Origin: a virus
Virus record (IMG/VR): IMGVR_UViG_3300043256_000348
Location: 28,948 to 92,947 of that record
Direction: 5' to 3' (one strand)
DNA length: 64,000 bases
Positions 32,548-39,295 of the stretch are shown here, one piece after another. How positions within the stretch are numbered: position 1 is the first letter of the stretch; every line of letters begins with the position of its first letter. A program made the translations under genes and the position numbers. A model generated the notes under the pieces. It saw only the letters and a program-made list of their open reading frames with translations. It did no database searches and was not told where the DNA came from.

Positions 32548-32582
32548 GGGCCGTCCCCGATCTATTCGGCGGTGGCCCTTTT
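32548..32582 (+). terminator. second terminator-like hairpin
   Basis: GGGCC/GGCCC encloses CCGA/TCGG and is followed by TTTT. It lies 27 nt after the first terminator, as a backup or as the end of another short RNA. Confidence 0.4.
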
Positions 32583-32714
32583 CTATGCGCCCGGGGCCGG
32601 AACAGCGTACACGGGGGGTCGCGTCCCCGCCGGCCCTCTCGGCGGTTGGCAACAGCGGCAAGAGACCCGCCCGCGACGGACGCGGCCAGCCGCCCTGACC
32701 TTCCTGTTGTGGAT

Positions 32715-32865
32715 GTGCGGCGGCGGCGTGGCAGCGCCGGGTAAGGGGTTGTCTTTAGTGACAGCCTGTGGAGGGAAGATTGAAAGCGATACGCCTACTG
32801 CCAAAGTCACTAAGAGTATCGCACCATGGAGCCGGGTGGGGAATCCGGCCCGCCGTGCACTTTTC
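32715..32865 (+). ncRNA. structured element A of the CGGCGG/CCGCCG family
   Basis: CGGCGG (32718-32723) pairs with CCGCCG (32850-32855). Inside are CTTTAGTGAC/GTCACTAAG (32753-32762 with 32806-32814) and GCCGG/CCGGC (32831-32835 with 32845-32849). The ends are nearly identical to element C at 34959. TTTT follows at 32861. No gene is seen here. Confidence 0.5.
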
Positions 32866-33019
32866 ACCCCGCCAGCGTACAGCAGGACTCGCGACCTGCC
32901 GGGGTGCTTGCCGGCTCTGCGTGGAGAACCCACGATCGTTGCCGAAGACATAGCCCCGAATACATGGGCAAGGGAATGGTATCCCGACGCGGCTCACGAC
33001 TCAGTGGCCCGGAAGCATC

Positions 33020-33175
33020 TTAGGTAGGCGTAAGCCAGACGGATGCAATACTGAGACAGTTCGCAGTTTGGCGGCTTCGATCAGGTCGCATCCGCTGCGG
33101 AGGTCGAACGGCAGGCCGCAACGCTGGGACAGCGCAGCGAATCGCCTGGGTCGGCACACTGGAGGTGACCTTGGC
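33020..33175 (+). other. non-coding stretch before the 47-aa gene
   Basis: No gene is supported. CGGATGC (33039-33045) is complementary to GCATCCG near 33088-33094, enclosing about 42 nt, and GGAGGTGA at 33161 is the Shine-Dalgarno sequence of the next gene. It may be part of a longer structured leader. Confidence 0.35.
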
Positions 33176-33319
33176 ATGGAGATTTTCTGCTTTGCCCTGC
33201 CGGAAGACGGAGTAAAATGGATGGCCGGGCGGCACGTCGAAAGGCTAGCGATGGTGCGACGTAAAATCCAGTCCGGCATCGGGGATTCTGTGCGTGCTAC
33301 CGCGTCGCCCGTAGGGTGA
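33176..33319 (+). CDS. small protein, 47 aa
   Basis: The ATG lies 9 nt after GGAGGTGA. MEIFCFALPEDGVKWMAGRH then a basic helix (LAMVRRKIQSGIG) has normal protein composition. The last codons lie inside the long inverted repeat at 33285-33339. Function unknown. Confidence 0.45.
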   Translation: MEIFCFALPEDGVKWMAGRHVERLAMVRRKIQSGIGDSVRATASPVG

Positions 33320-33339
33320 CGCGGTAGCAGGTACAGAAT
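33285..33339 (+). repeat. long inverted repeat / hairpin, 24-bp arms
   Basis: Arms ATTCTGTGC + GCTACCGCGTCGCCC and GGGTGACGCGGTAGC + GTACAGAAT pair almost perfectly around a GTA loop, with a 2-nt internal loop. It overlaps the 3' end of the 47-aa gene. Only a short second hairpin and no T-run follow, so it is more likely an RNA-stability element or protein-binding site than a terminator. Confidence 0.65.
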
Positions 33340-33373
33340 ACAACAGTTCTTCAGTTGTCAGGACGAACGAACC

Positions 33374-33568
33374 ATGAGCGTATCGAAACGGCGATACTAC
33401 GAGTCTACGATCCGCAGCACGGGATTCGTGACTGAGCGGCTGGTGGAAGAGACCGGGATGGCTCCCGAAGCACTTGACGAGGTAATCAGCGGCTACTTCG
33501 CTGAGGTAACTGCCGGGGCGGAGCGTGAACCTGGACTGCCGCCGGCCGCCTTCGGGTCGGACGTGTAG
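33374..33568 (+). CDS. hypothetical protein, 64 aa
   Basis: It starts MSVSKRRYYESTIRSTGFVT with a weak ribosome-binding site. A helical middle (APEALDEVISGYF) and an acidic to proline-rich tail. Function unknown. Confidence 0.45.
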   Translation: MSVSKRRYYESTIRSTGFVTERLVEETGMAPEALDEVISGYFAEVTAGAEREPGLPPAAFGSDV

Positions 33569-33593
33569 CTTGACCTATTCCAAGAGGGCAGCG

Positions 33594-33821
33594 ATGGACG
33601 ATGACCAGCCGGGTGCGCAGGCGACCTTAGAGGAAAAACTGTGCTGGATCGACCGGCACCGGCCACCGCCGTACAAGCCGCCGCACTCCGGATCGTGCGA
33701 CTTGCAGGACGTGGTGATGTCGAGCCGGGAGAAGGGCGGCAAGCCGGACCCGAACGGGAAGTGGATTCGCCGGAGCTGCCGGCTGTGCGGGCGGTTCCAC
33801 AGCTACCGGAGGCGGGCATGA
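33594..33821 (+). CDS. small zinc-binding protein, 75 aa
   Basis: ATG after AGAGGGCAGCG. C39 and H-rich elements plus a terminal CRLCGRFHSYRR knuckle suggest one zinc site. It overlaps the Toprim gene at ATGA. Confidence 0.5.
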   Translation: MDDDQPGAQATLEEKLCWIDRHRPPPYKPPHSGSCDLQDVVMSSREKGGKPDPNGKWIRRSCRLCGRFHSYRRRA

Positions 33822-34732
33822 CGAACACCGCGTGGGTACGGGTATCGAAGGCCGAGCCTTGCGTCATTTGTGAGCGACCAGATTGGTGTCGCGTCTCAGC
33901 TTGTGGAGGGACGGCCCATTGTATGAGGCGGGAAAGTGACAGGAAGTGGCCAGGCCCGGCTGGCGGTTTTCTTCACCGGCTGAATGGTGAGCAGGTAAGG
34001 GCTGTGCAGAGAACGCCAGCGAAGGCGACAAAACCGAAAAAGCCCGTCGCCTACTGGACCGCGGTAGCGAAGCGGTGCTACGAGCACCCTGAGGCGACCG
34101 GCATGCGCGAGTACGTCGCGGAGGTTCTCGGGTTGTCGGTCGACGTGGTGAAGCGGTTCCGTGTCGGCTGGGGCGACGACAGGTACCGCGGCCTGGACTA
34201 CTCGACGTGGCCGTCGCGGGACGCCGCGGGGAGGATCGTCGGGATCACGCGGCGGTACAGGGACGGGGCGAAGCTGACGGCCGAGGGCGGGACACCAGGA
34301 CTGTTCTACTGTTATGGCTGGCACAGGCTGTCCGGGACGATCCTACTGCCGGAGGGGGCTTCTGACACGGCAACCCTGGTACAATTAGGATTGTCGGCGG
34401 TCGGTCGGCCGAGCAACGTGTCGGCGCCGTGGCTACCTGAGTTGCTGGGGCCGTACCGGGAACGGGAGATTATTGTGCTAGGCGAGCACGACAGAAAAGA
34501 ACCGGGCGTGCGACCGGGGTGCCGTGTGGACTGCCGGGGCTGCTCGGCGTGCTGGCCAGGTCGTTTCGGGGCGGAGGCGGTCGCCCGGCTGTTGGCGGAA
34601 CAGTTGAAACGCTCTGTCACTTGGTGGATCCTGTCGGTGAAAGATGTGCGCGTGTGGCTCGCCGAGAACGACGGAGCAGTGGACGTGAGGCTGGAGGACT
34701 TCGAGCCGGCGATGGTCGGTACAGTTCGGTAG
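33818..34732 (+). CDS. primase-like protein with zinc finger and Toprim domain
   Basis: The 304-aa protein has an N-terminal metal knuckle (CVICERPDWCRVSACGG...C, about 15-35) and a helical linker. The Toprim-like core includes TILLPEGASDTATLVQLG (E179, D183) and a second acidic motif EIIVLGEHD (about 217-225). Primase and topoisomerase Toprim domains bind magnesium with such acidic residues. No helicase domain is fused. It probably takes part in phage DNA priming. Confidence 0.65.
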   Translation: MTNTAWVRVSKAEPCVICERPDWCRVSACGGTAHCMRRESDRKWPGPAGGFLHRLNGEQVRAVQRTPAKATKPKKPVAYWTAVAKRCYEHPEATGMREYVAEVLGLSVDVVKRFRVGWGDDRYRGLDYSTWPSRDAAGRIVGITRRYRDGAKLTAEGGTPGLFYCYGWHRLSGTILLPEGASDTATLVQLGLSAVGRPSNVSAPWLPELLGPYREREIIVLGEHDRKEPGVRPGCRVDCRGCSACWPGRFGAEAVARLLAEQLKRSVTWWILSVKDVRVWLAENDGAVDVRLEDFEPAMVGTVR

Positions 34733-34737
34733 ACAAG

Positions 34738-34818
34738 CACGGCGGCGGCCTGGCGAACCAGGACGTTAAATGGCCCCGCGCCATAGAAGCCGGGGGAGAA
34801 CCGGCCCGCCGTGTTTTT
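34738..34818 (+). promoter_or_regulatory. cloverleaf-like leader/attenuator, element B
   Basis: P1 CACGGCGG (34738-34745) pairs with CCGCCGTG (34806-34813). Inside, three hairpins are exact: CCTGG-CGAA-CCAGG, ATGGC-CCCGC-GCCAT and GCCGG-GGGAGAA-CCGGC. T5 follows P1 and then CAGAAAGGA, leading to the tiny gene at 34838. This looks like a transcription attenuator upstream of that gene. Confidence 0.6.
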
Positions 34819-34837
34819 CAGAAAGGAAAACGAGAAG

Positions 34838-34954
34838 GTGTCAAACAGCAAAGGCAGTAAGGAAAGGTGCTCAGTCTGTGGGTTACGCAAGCGCGGGTCG
34901 AATCATAATAACGGGCAACATCACAAAAAGGCCCTAATGAAACAGAAAGGATAG
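34838..34954 (+). CDS. zinc-finger microprotein, 38 aa, GTG start
   Basis: A frame of 38 codons with CSVCG, a basic middle and GQHHKKA gives a C2H2-like metal site. It lies directly between elements B and C. GAGAAG precedes the GTG. Confidence 0.45.
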   Translation: MSNSKGSKERCSVCGLRKRGSNHNNGQHHKKALMKQKG

Positions 34955-34958
34955 ACAG

Positions 34959-35079
34959 CACGGCGGCGGCGTGGCAGCGTCGGGCGACTGGTCACACGTA
35001 TCCGAGAACTGGCTGACCAACAGCGGAGAAGGTGACTTTTAGTGGAGCCGGTGTGGGGAATCCGGCCCGCCGTGTTTTT
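34959..35079 (+). promoter_or_regulatory. leader/attenuator, element C
   Basis: P1 CACGGCGG (34959-34966) pairs with CCGCCGTG (35067-35074), then TTTTT. The last internal hairpin is GCCGG/CCGGC (35047-35051 with 35062-35066). The middle offers CGTG/CACG and TGGTCA/TGACCA pairings. Its ends are almost identical to element A. CAGAAGGAGAG follows and forms the ribosome-binding site of the gene at 35095. Confidence 0.55.
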
Positions 35080-35094
35080 ACAGAAGGAGAGAAC

Positions 35095-35292
35095 ATGCGT
35101 TGCGAGCAACCAGACAAAGATGTGCCCGAGATCGTTTGCGGACATCCATTGCCGTGTCCTTGGCATACAGTGAAGATCGACACCACCTGTTCGCCACCGG
35201 TCATTCATATACCAGTAACAAACCCCCGGGCACTGCGACCGAAGATTCTCGGACCACTCAAAGAAATCGCGGCTTGCATTGAGGAACTATAG
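35095..35292 (+). CDS. Cys/Pro-rich small protein, 65 aa
   Basis: ATG after AGAAGGAGAGAAC. VCGHPLPCPWHTVKIDTTC then a proline-rich half and a short helix. Possibly metal-binding; unknown role. Confidence 0.5.
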   Translation: MRCEQPDKDVPEIVCGHPLPCPWHTVKIDTTCSPPVIHIPVTNPRALRPKILGPLKEIAACIEEL

Positions 35293-35295
35293 CAG

Positions 35296-35342
35296 CACGG
35301 TAGCGGCGTGGTACTGCCCCGCGAGCACGCCCGCCGTGTTTT
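35296..35342 (+). promoter_or_regulatory. leader/attenuator, element D (short form)
   Basis: CACGG/CCGTG (35296-35300 with 35334-35338) encloses GGCGTG/CACGCC (35305-35310 with 35326-35331), followed by TTTT and CAGAAAGG. It has the same outer sequence and downstream motif as B and C but a simpler interior. It precedes the acidic gene at 35358. Confidence 0.5.
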
Positions 35343-35357
35343 CAGAAAGGGAAAGTC

Positions 35358-35459
35358 ATGCCTGACAATGTGTACAAGTACGACGAGGACGATGAAGCTG
35401 CCGACGACTGGGATGATGAAGAAGACGACGGCTGGCCGGACGATGGCGATGATGAATAA
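35358..35459 (+). CDS. extremely acidic microprotein, 33 aa
   Basis: Most residues of MPDNVYKYDEDDEAADDWDD.. are Asp or Glu. The ATG follows AAAGGGAAAGTC. Such sequences can mimic nucleic-acid phosphate backbones, but a role is not shown. Confidence 0.5.
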   Translation: MPDNVYKYDEDDEAADDWDDEEDDGWPDDGDDE

Positions 35460-35490
35460 CTAACTGCCCACGGGGCAAGGGAGGTGAGTG

Positions 35491-36153
35491 ATGAACTTAG
35501 TGAAACCTTCATTTGTGATTTTACAGTGCTCGTCAGCTCCATTGACGTTGATAGAGAGGGCGGGCAGAACGTGCTACAAGTCGGAGGAAAAGATGACTCC
35601 GGCTTCTTCGGAAAAGTTCGTGGAAAGGATAATCGAACGAGGGCACTTGTCAGTCATCGAACACGCATCTGCAACGGTCAAGTTTGTGGTTGATCGTGGA
35701 GTGAGTCACGAGTTAGTCAGGCACAGGCTTTGTTCTTTCAGCCAGGAGTCGACTCGCTATTGTGATTACAGCGGAAGCGTTACGTTCGTGATTCCGCCTT
35801 GGTGCACTTCGCTAACAGAGGGTGAAATAGAAACCAGCAATGTTCTACCTATACGGAGCGCCTTTCTGCATGGTGGAGCGGCCGATCATTGGCTGTTGGC
35901 TATGGCTAAAGCGGAACTATCTTACAGAGAATTGAGGAATCATCAGAACTGGTCGCCACAACAGGCTAGGTCTGTTCTGCCGAACTCCCTCAAGACGGAA
36001 ATAGTTGTGACAGCCAATTTTCGCGAGTGGCTGCATATCTTTCAATTAAGAACCGCCCCTGCTGCCCACCCACAAATGAGAGAGATCATGATTCCCGTTT
36101 GTGAAGAATTCCAGAGGCGCTTTCCCATTGTATTTGACAGGAAAGAAGAGTAA
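35491..36153 (+). CDS. thyX: FAD-dependent thymidylate synthase ThyX
   Basis: The 220-aa protein has the ThyX signature RHRLCSFSQES (77-87), i.e. RHR-x7-S. SVIEHASATVKF (about 54-65) and a late SQQARSVLPN-like segment (PQQARSVLPNSLKTEI) form further substrate and FAD sites. ThyX makes dTMP from dUMP using methylene-tetrahydrofolate, NADPH and FAD. The ATG has GGAGGTGAGTG upstream, favouring 35491 over a GTG at 35488. Confidence 0.9.
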   Translation: MNLVKPSFVILQCSSAPLTLIERAGRTCYKSEEKMTPASSEKFVERIIERGHLSVIEHASATVKFVVDRGVSHELVRHRLCSFSQESTRYCDYSGSVTFVIPPWCTSLTEGEIETSNVLPIRSAFLHGGAADHWLLAMAKAELSYRELRNHQNWSPQQARSVLPNSLKTEIVVTANFREWLHIFQLRTAPAAHPQMREIMIPVCEEFQRRFPIVFDRKEE

Positions 36154-36201
36154 CCCCGCCCCGTCGAGTGCCGGCGGGGGTGAAAGCGAGCGAGGTGAGT
36201 A

Positions 36202-36450
36202 ATGGGTACTGAGAAGGTGGAAGAGAGCAAGAACCGTCCCTTGAGTTGTCCGTGGTGTGGCAGCACAAATACTGAACCTCTCTCTGGTGAGGTAGGTGAA
36301 TGCTACCGTCGCTGCGCCCAATGTAGAAACTTTGTGCCGGTAGATACCCAGAAGCGATTGGAGGCCGAGATCGAGCGGCTACGGAGCAAACTCGCTGCAA
36401 TCGAGGCTGCTAGGATTCGCACAGATAAAGAAGATGCGTTGGAACGATAG
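36202..36450 (+). CDS. zinc-ribbon coiled-coil protein, 82 aa
   Basis: CPWCGS and CAQC form a ribbon, followed by a coiled coil (RLEAEIERLRSKLAAIEAAR). A hairpin CCCCGCC/GGCGGGG lies just upstream. GCGAGGTGAGT sets the start. Lambda-Lar-like small zinc proteins have this layout, though the match is only suggestive. Confidence 0.5.
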   Translation: MGTEKVEESKNRPLSCPWCGSTNTEPLSGEVGECYRRCAQCRNFVPVDTQKRLEAEIERLRSKLAAIEAARIRTDKEDALER

Positions 36451-36472
36451 CCGCCAAGCCGGGAGGTGAGTG

Positions 36473-36913
36473 ATGGCCGAAACTAATGTTCTCAAACCTG
36501 CCCTGTCGTGCCACTACTGCGGACACGTCATCACTGATCCTGATGAGCAGGCCGATCCGTACCGCAACCCTGATACCGATGAGGCGATGTGCAGCGAGTG
36601 CTACCGTGAGCACTTCGAGTTTAGTTGTTGTTGGTGTAAAGAGAGCGACAACGTGGACGTACAGCACAAGATGCTGGTGATTGAGGACGCATACGACGAG
36701 ATGCCGGAGTGGCGGAAGGGCGTGTACCAGATTGGGCGCCGACCGTACTATGCCGATGGCATGATTGAAATGCACTTAATACAATCGGCCCTCACATGGA
36801 TTGGCAGCGTGCCGGAAACACTGCATATCGAGTATTACCCGTGCGGCCACTTATGCAGCGAGTGCCAAAACAAGATCACAGAAACCGCCAAGGCGGGAGG
36901 TGATGATGACTGA
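36473..36913 (+). CDS. multi-zinc-finger protein, 146 aa
   Basis: Four CxxC pairs (CHYC, CSEC, CCWC, CSEC) imply two cross-braced zinc sites, the last in CGHLCSEC. The C-terminus carries the repeated AKAGG tail. Function unknown; RING-like geometry is possible but not established. Confidence 0.5.
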   Translation: MAETNVLKPALSCHYCGHVITDPDEQADPYRNPDTDEAMCSECYREHFEFSCCWCKESDNVDVQHKMLVIEDAYDEMPEWRKGVYQIGRRPYYADGMIEMHLIQSALTWIGSVPETLHIEYYPCGHLCSECQNKITETAKAGGDDD

Positions 36914-37244
36914 AATACCTGAAGATTTACGGACCATAGCGACGTGTGCAGTTACGGATGGGTGCCCAACTGAGGCCGCCATGCTCGAAAGGGCGGCACA
37001 CGAGATCGAGCGGCTGCGGGAAGCTGCCCTGGCTGGCTTGGCTATCGCAACGATTCACGTTCGTGACGAAGACACGTCCGTAGAGCAAATGCAAGCGGCC
37101 TTGGCGTTACTGAACCGGAATTCTTGGTTAGGCCGGGATGAATCTAAGCCACTCCGTTTTATCCTGGACCGCGTTTGGCCTGATTGGTTGAGACAGCAGA
37201 CACAAGCCTCTGACGCCAAGGCGGGAGGGGATGATGAATGTTGA
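36906..37244 (+). CDS. hypothetical helical protein, 112 aa
   Basis: An ATG 5 nt after GGAGG and overlapping the preceding stop. AMLERAAHEIERLREAALAGL is typical of small helical phage proteins. Ends with the AKAGG tail. Confidence 0.5.
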   Translation: MTEIPEDLRTIATCAVTDGCPTEAAMLERAAHEIERLREAALAGLAIATIHVRDEDTSVEQMQAALALLNRNSWLGRDESKPLRFILDRVWPDWLRQQTQASDAKAGGDDEC

Positions 37245-37563
37245 CGAAGCGAAAGCGATAGTCCAGGCGGATATGCCTGATCGTGCTGTAGCTTACAGCG
37301 ATGTTGTTCGGCCTGTAGAAGCTGGTCGTGTACTGATGGCCGAGGTCGAGCGGCTGCGACGGGAACGCGACGTGGCAATTCACGAGGGTGGCCATACGCC
37401 ATCACGAATTGCTTATGGTTATGATGCCGACCGAGACGAAAAGGGATATTTCGTTGATAACGTCTGGGCAGGCAAAGAGTACCTAGACGCGGTTAAGATG
37501 ATTGCCGCCTGTGCGGCGATAGACGCGAAGCCAAGGAAATGGCGACGATGGCCCGCAAAATGA
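37234..37563 (+). CDS. hypothetical protein, 109 aa
   Basis: It starts after GCGGGAGGGGATG. Helical (AEVERLRRERDVAIHEGG) with a C-terminal basic segment. Function unknown. Confidence 0.5.
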   Translation: MNVDEAKAIVQADMPDRAVAYSDVVRPVEAGRVLMAEVERLRRERDVAIHEGGHTPSRIAYGYDADRDEKGYFVDNVWAGKEYLDAVKMIAACAAIDAKPRKWRRWPAK

Positions 37564-37609
37564 AGGCGCGAGGTTATCACAAGACTGCCCAAGAGGCGGG
37601 AGGTGAGTG

Positions 37610-37822
37610 ATGGCAAATAGAAACTTTAATTTCAACCGGAACCAAGATCAAACCCGCCACCAGATCACGCCACTAGGTGCAGCTATCGTGGAGGCCCTAC
37701 CTAACCGGAAGAAAGTTGCGCAGCTCAAACGAGACTTCAAGCGAAGAGGGGTATGTCCAAGTTCGGCCCTTTTTACTGCGGAAGTCGCAGCTACATGGGC
37801 CGCAAAGGCGGGAGGTGAGTGA
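37610..37822 (+). CDS. basic small protein, 70 aa
   Basis: Asn/Arg/Gln-rich N-terminus (NRNFNFNRNQDQTRHQ), then a basic helix KKVAQLKRDFKRRG. Possibly nucleic-acid binding. Ends AKAGGE with the start cassette. Confidence 0.5.
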   Translation: MANRNFNFNRNQDQTRHQITPLGAAIVEALPNRKKVAQLKRDFKRRGVCPSSALFTAEVAATWAAKAGGE

Positions 37823-37824
37823 TT

Positions 37825-38136
37825 ATGTCACAAAAAGAGTTGGAAATAGTCCTTACGGCTACGGGTCCCTTGTTGGCTAAAGGTCCTGTGGAGTGCAGGG
37901 GCTGGGGAGACGGCGGTCAAGATTTGTGTGTCTCAGGCCCCATTGCCAATATCCTGGTTTCACGCAATGGGCAGTCTGAATTCAGCTTGCGTATTCTGGG
38001 CGATGGTCGGTTGATTTTCACGAACTATCGGGGTTTGTACGAGACTACTGTTACACCGAACTTGATGCTGAGGCCAGATCGGCCTTGGGAAACCGCCAAC
38101 GCAGAGGTAAGTGATGTTACGCCGACAGGAGCGTGA
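37825..38136 (+). CDS. hypothetical protein, 103 aa
   Basis: The ATG follows the cassette plus 5 nt. A beta-rich protein with a GWGDGGQDLCVSG turn. No family recognised. Confidence 0.5.
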   Translation: MSQKELEIVLTATGPLLAKGPVECRGWGDGGQDLCVSGPIANILVSRNGQSEFSLRILGDGRLIFTNYRGLYETTVTPNLMLRPDRPWETANAEVSDVTPTGA

Positions 38137-38302
38137 TGAAATCGTGCGGCGATCACCAGGCCAATGTGCTGGCGGACGTGGCTGTACGTGCTGTCAGCCT
38201 GATTGTGACTGCGGCTGCCGTGACGATTGCCAAGTCTTTCGGCTACAGACTCTACGCCGGCCGGAATGGGTCCGCAAGGCTACAGAGGCAAGAGGTGAAT
38301 GA
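38114..38302 (+). CDS. cysteine-rich metal-binding protein, 62 aa
   Basis: Residues about 18-40 hold nine cysteines (CAGGRGCTCCQPDCDCGC then C), as in metallothionein-like or zinc-knuckle proteins. It overlaps its neighbours and ends in ARGE with the next cassette. Confidence 0.5.
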   Translation: MLRRQERDEIVRRSPGQCAGGRGCTCCQPDCDCGCRDDCQVFRLQTLRRPEWVRKATEARGE

Positions 38303-38541
38303 TGAAATGGCAAGAATCGTTGTCGCTCGGTTGTGCTGATTCTACGGAGCAACGGGAGGCATGGGCTGAGATCGAGCAGCTGCAAGGCATCGTGAACGAA
38401 CTGCGAGGCGGCATTGCTGATCTACAGCGACACGTCAAAGCTCGCTCCGAGGATGAGCCCCCGATGTTCATCCCAGCGTCGATGTGTGCCGTCATCGGTG
38501 CCATGCACAAGGTCACTGAAGCCGCCCAGAAAGCTCACTGA
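38302..38541 (+). CDS. hypothetical helical protein, 79 aa
   Basis: A helical sequence (WAEIEQLQGIVNELRGGIADL) with an extended acidic to proline middle. The end (EAAQKAH) sits in the AAGCTCACTGAACGGACGCGAGGG relic boundary. Confidence 0.5.
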   Translation: MKWQESLSLGCADSTEQREAWAEIEQLQGIVNELRGGIADLQRHVKARSEDEPPMFIPASMCAVIGAMHKVTEAAQKAH

Positions 38542-38554
38542 ACGGACGCGAGGG

Positions 38555-38606
38555 ATGCGAAAGCTCACAGTCGGCAGCCTGTTCGCTGGCATCGGTGGAA
38601 TTAGAT
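38555..38606 (+). pseudogene. 5' relic of a cytosine methyltransferase gene
   Basis: These about 50 nt encode [16 protein letters not shown] and are nearly identical to the start of the intact gene at 39296, including the preceding leader. The similarity stops abruptly and a different gene follows. Confidence 0.75.
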
Positions 38607-38618
38607 CAGGGGAAGACA

Positions 38619-38861
38619 ATGAGTAAATATGATGCATCCCGGATGCGGGATTACGAGGCAGAGTCGTTGTTCGCGGACTGCGACATTATGGGGAGGCCGA
38701 CGCAGCTTCGCCGTAAGATCACTTGCCCGTTTTGCGGCACGAAGGTCGTTGCCTACGTTTGGTCGTTGTCGGGCAGCGGGAAAAAGTGCCCCGGTTGCCT
38801 CGCGCTACATTGCAGTTTCACCACAATACCGCTTTGTAAAGATGCCTCGGGAACGCCGTAG
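38619..38861 (+). CDS. zinc-ribbon protein, 80 aa (cargo between relics)
   Basis: CPFCGTKVV then CPGC form a zinc ribbon. ATG after AGGGGAAGACA. It is precisely framed by a methyltransferase 5' relic and 3' relic, as if it replaced the gene body. Confidence 0.55.
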   Translation: MSKYDASRMRDYEAESLFADCDIMGRPTQLRRKITCPFCGTKVVAYVWSLSGSGKKCPGCLALHCSFTTIPLCKDASGTP

Positions 38862-38915
38862 TGCCTGCCGGTGGCCCAGTGGACAGGACAGCGGATTTTG
38901 GAAGCTGAAAAGTGA
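38862..38915 (+). pseudogene. 3' relic of a cytosine methyltransferase gene
   Basis: In frame it reads LPVAQWTGQRILEAEK and a stop, the C-terminal pattern of phage Dcm proteins (VAQ.iG.RIL). A near copy lies at 40665-40718. Confidence 0.65.
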
Positions 38916-38936
38916 ACAGACGCGAGGGACGAAGTG

Positions 38937-39278
38937 ATGGACATCAAGCCAATTAAGACTGACGCCGACTATCGTGCTGCGCTGGGCCGGATACGAGCAC
39001 TGATGGCACTCGACGAGGAACTCGAAGTGCTCTCCGTCTTGGTGCAGGATTACGAGGCCCGACACTGTGCGATTTCCGCTCCTGACCCGATCGCGGCCAT
39101 CAAGTTCCGTATGGAACAGCAAGGGCTCAAGCAGGCGGATTTGGTGCCATATTTTGGCAGTCGCAGCAAGGTTTCAGAAGTGCTCTCCGGCAAGCGGCGA
39201 CTCACACTTTCGGTGATCCGACGCCTCGTTGCTGGCCTGGGAATACCGGCAGCGAGTTTGCTCGGCAAGGAATCTTGA
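38937..39278 (+). CDS. HigA-type antitoxin / Xre regulator, no toxin partner seen
   Basis: MDIKPIKTDADYRAALGRI followed by VLVQDYEARHCAISAPDPIAAI and the HTH core FRMEQQGLKQADLVPYFGSR..VSEVLSGKRRLTL is the HigA antitoxin pattern. No HigB-like toxin of about 100 aa is adjacent. It may neutralise host HigB or act as a regulator. ATG after GGGACGAAGTG. Confidence 0.75.
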   Translation: MDIKPIKTDADYRAALGRIRALMALDEELEVLSVLVQDYEARHCAISAPDPIAAIKFRMEQQGLKQADLVPYFGSRSKVSEVLSGKRRLTLSVIRRLVAGLGIPAASLLGKES

Positions 39279-39295
39279 TTGAACGGACGCGAGGC

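Larger units (their letters stand above)
35470..38301 (+). repeat. repeated start cassette GGCGGGAGGTGAGTG
   Basis: Nearly the same about 18-22 nt unit (..AAGGCGGGAGGTGAGTGATG) precedes starts at 35491, 36473, 36906, 37234, 37610, 37825, 38114 and 38302, with small changes. At several junctions it also encodes the upstream C-terminus AKAGG. It is a modular ribosome-binding and coupling cassette. Confidence 0.7.

Noticed and set aside
32383-33027. Long open frame in the gene-poor 32.4-33.0 kb region
   Set aside because: It passes through two terminator-like hairpins and structured element A, has odd composition and no strong ribosome-binding site.
33068-33175. Longer start for the gene at 33176
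   Set aside because: The upstream portion is Arg/Ser-rich and lies before the GGAGGTGA Shine-Dalgarno sequence that fits the ATG at 33176.
32282-33340. Group I or II intron
   Set aside because: I could not identify conserved core pairings or domain V; the hairpins look like separate units.
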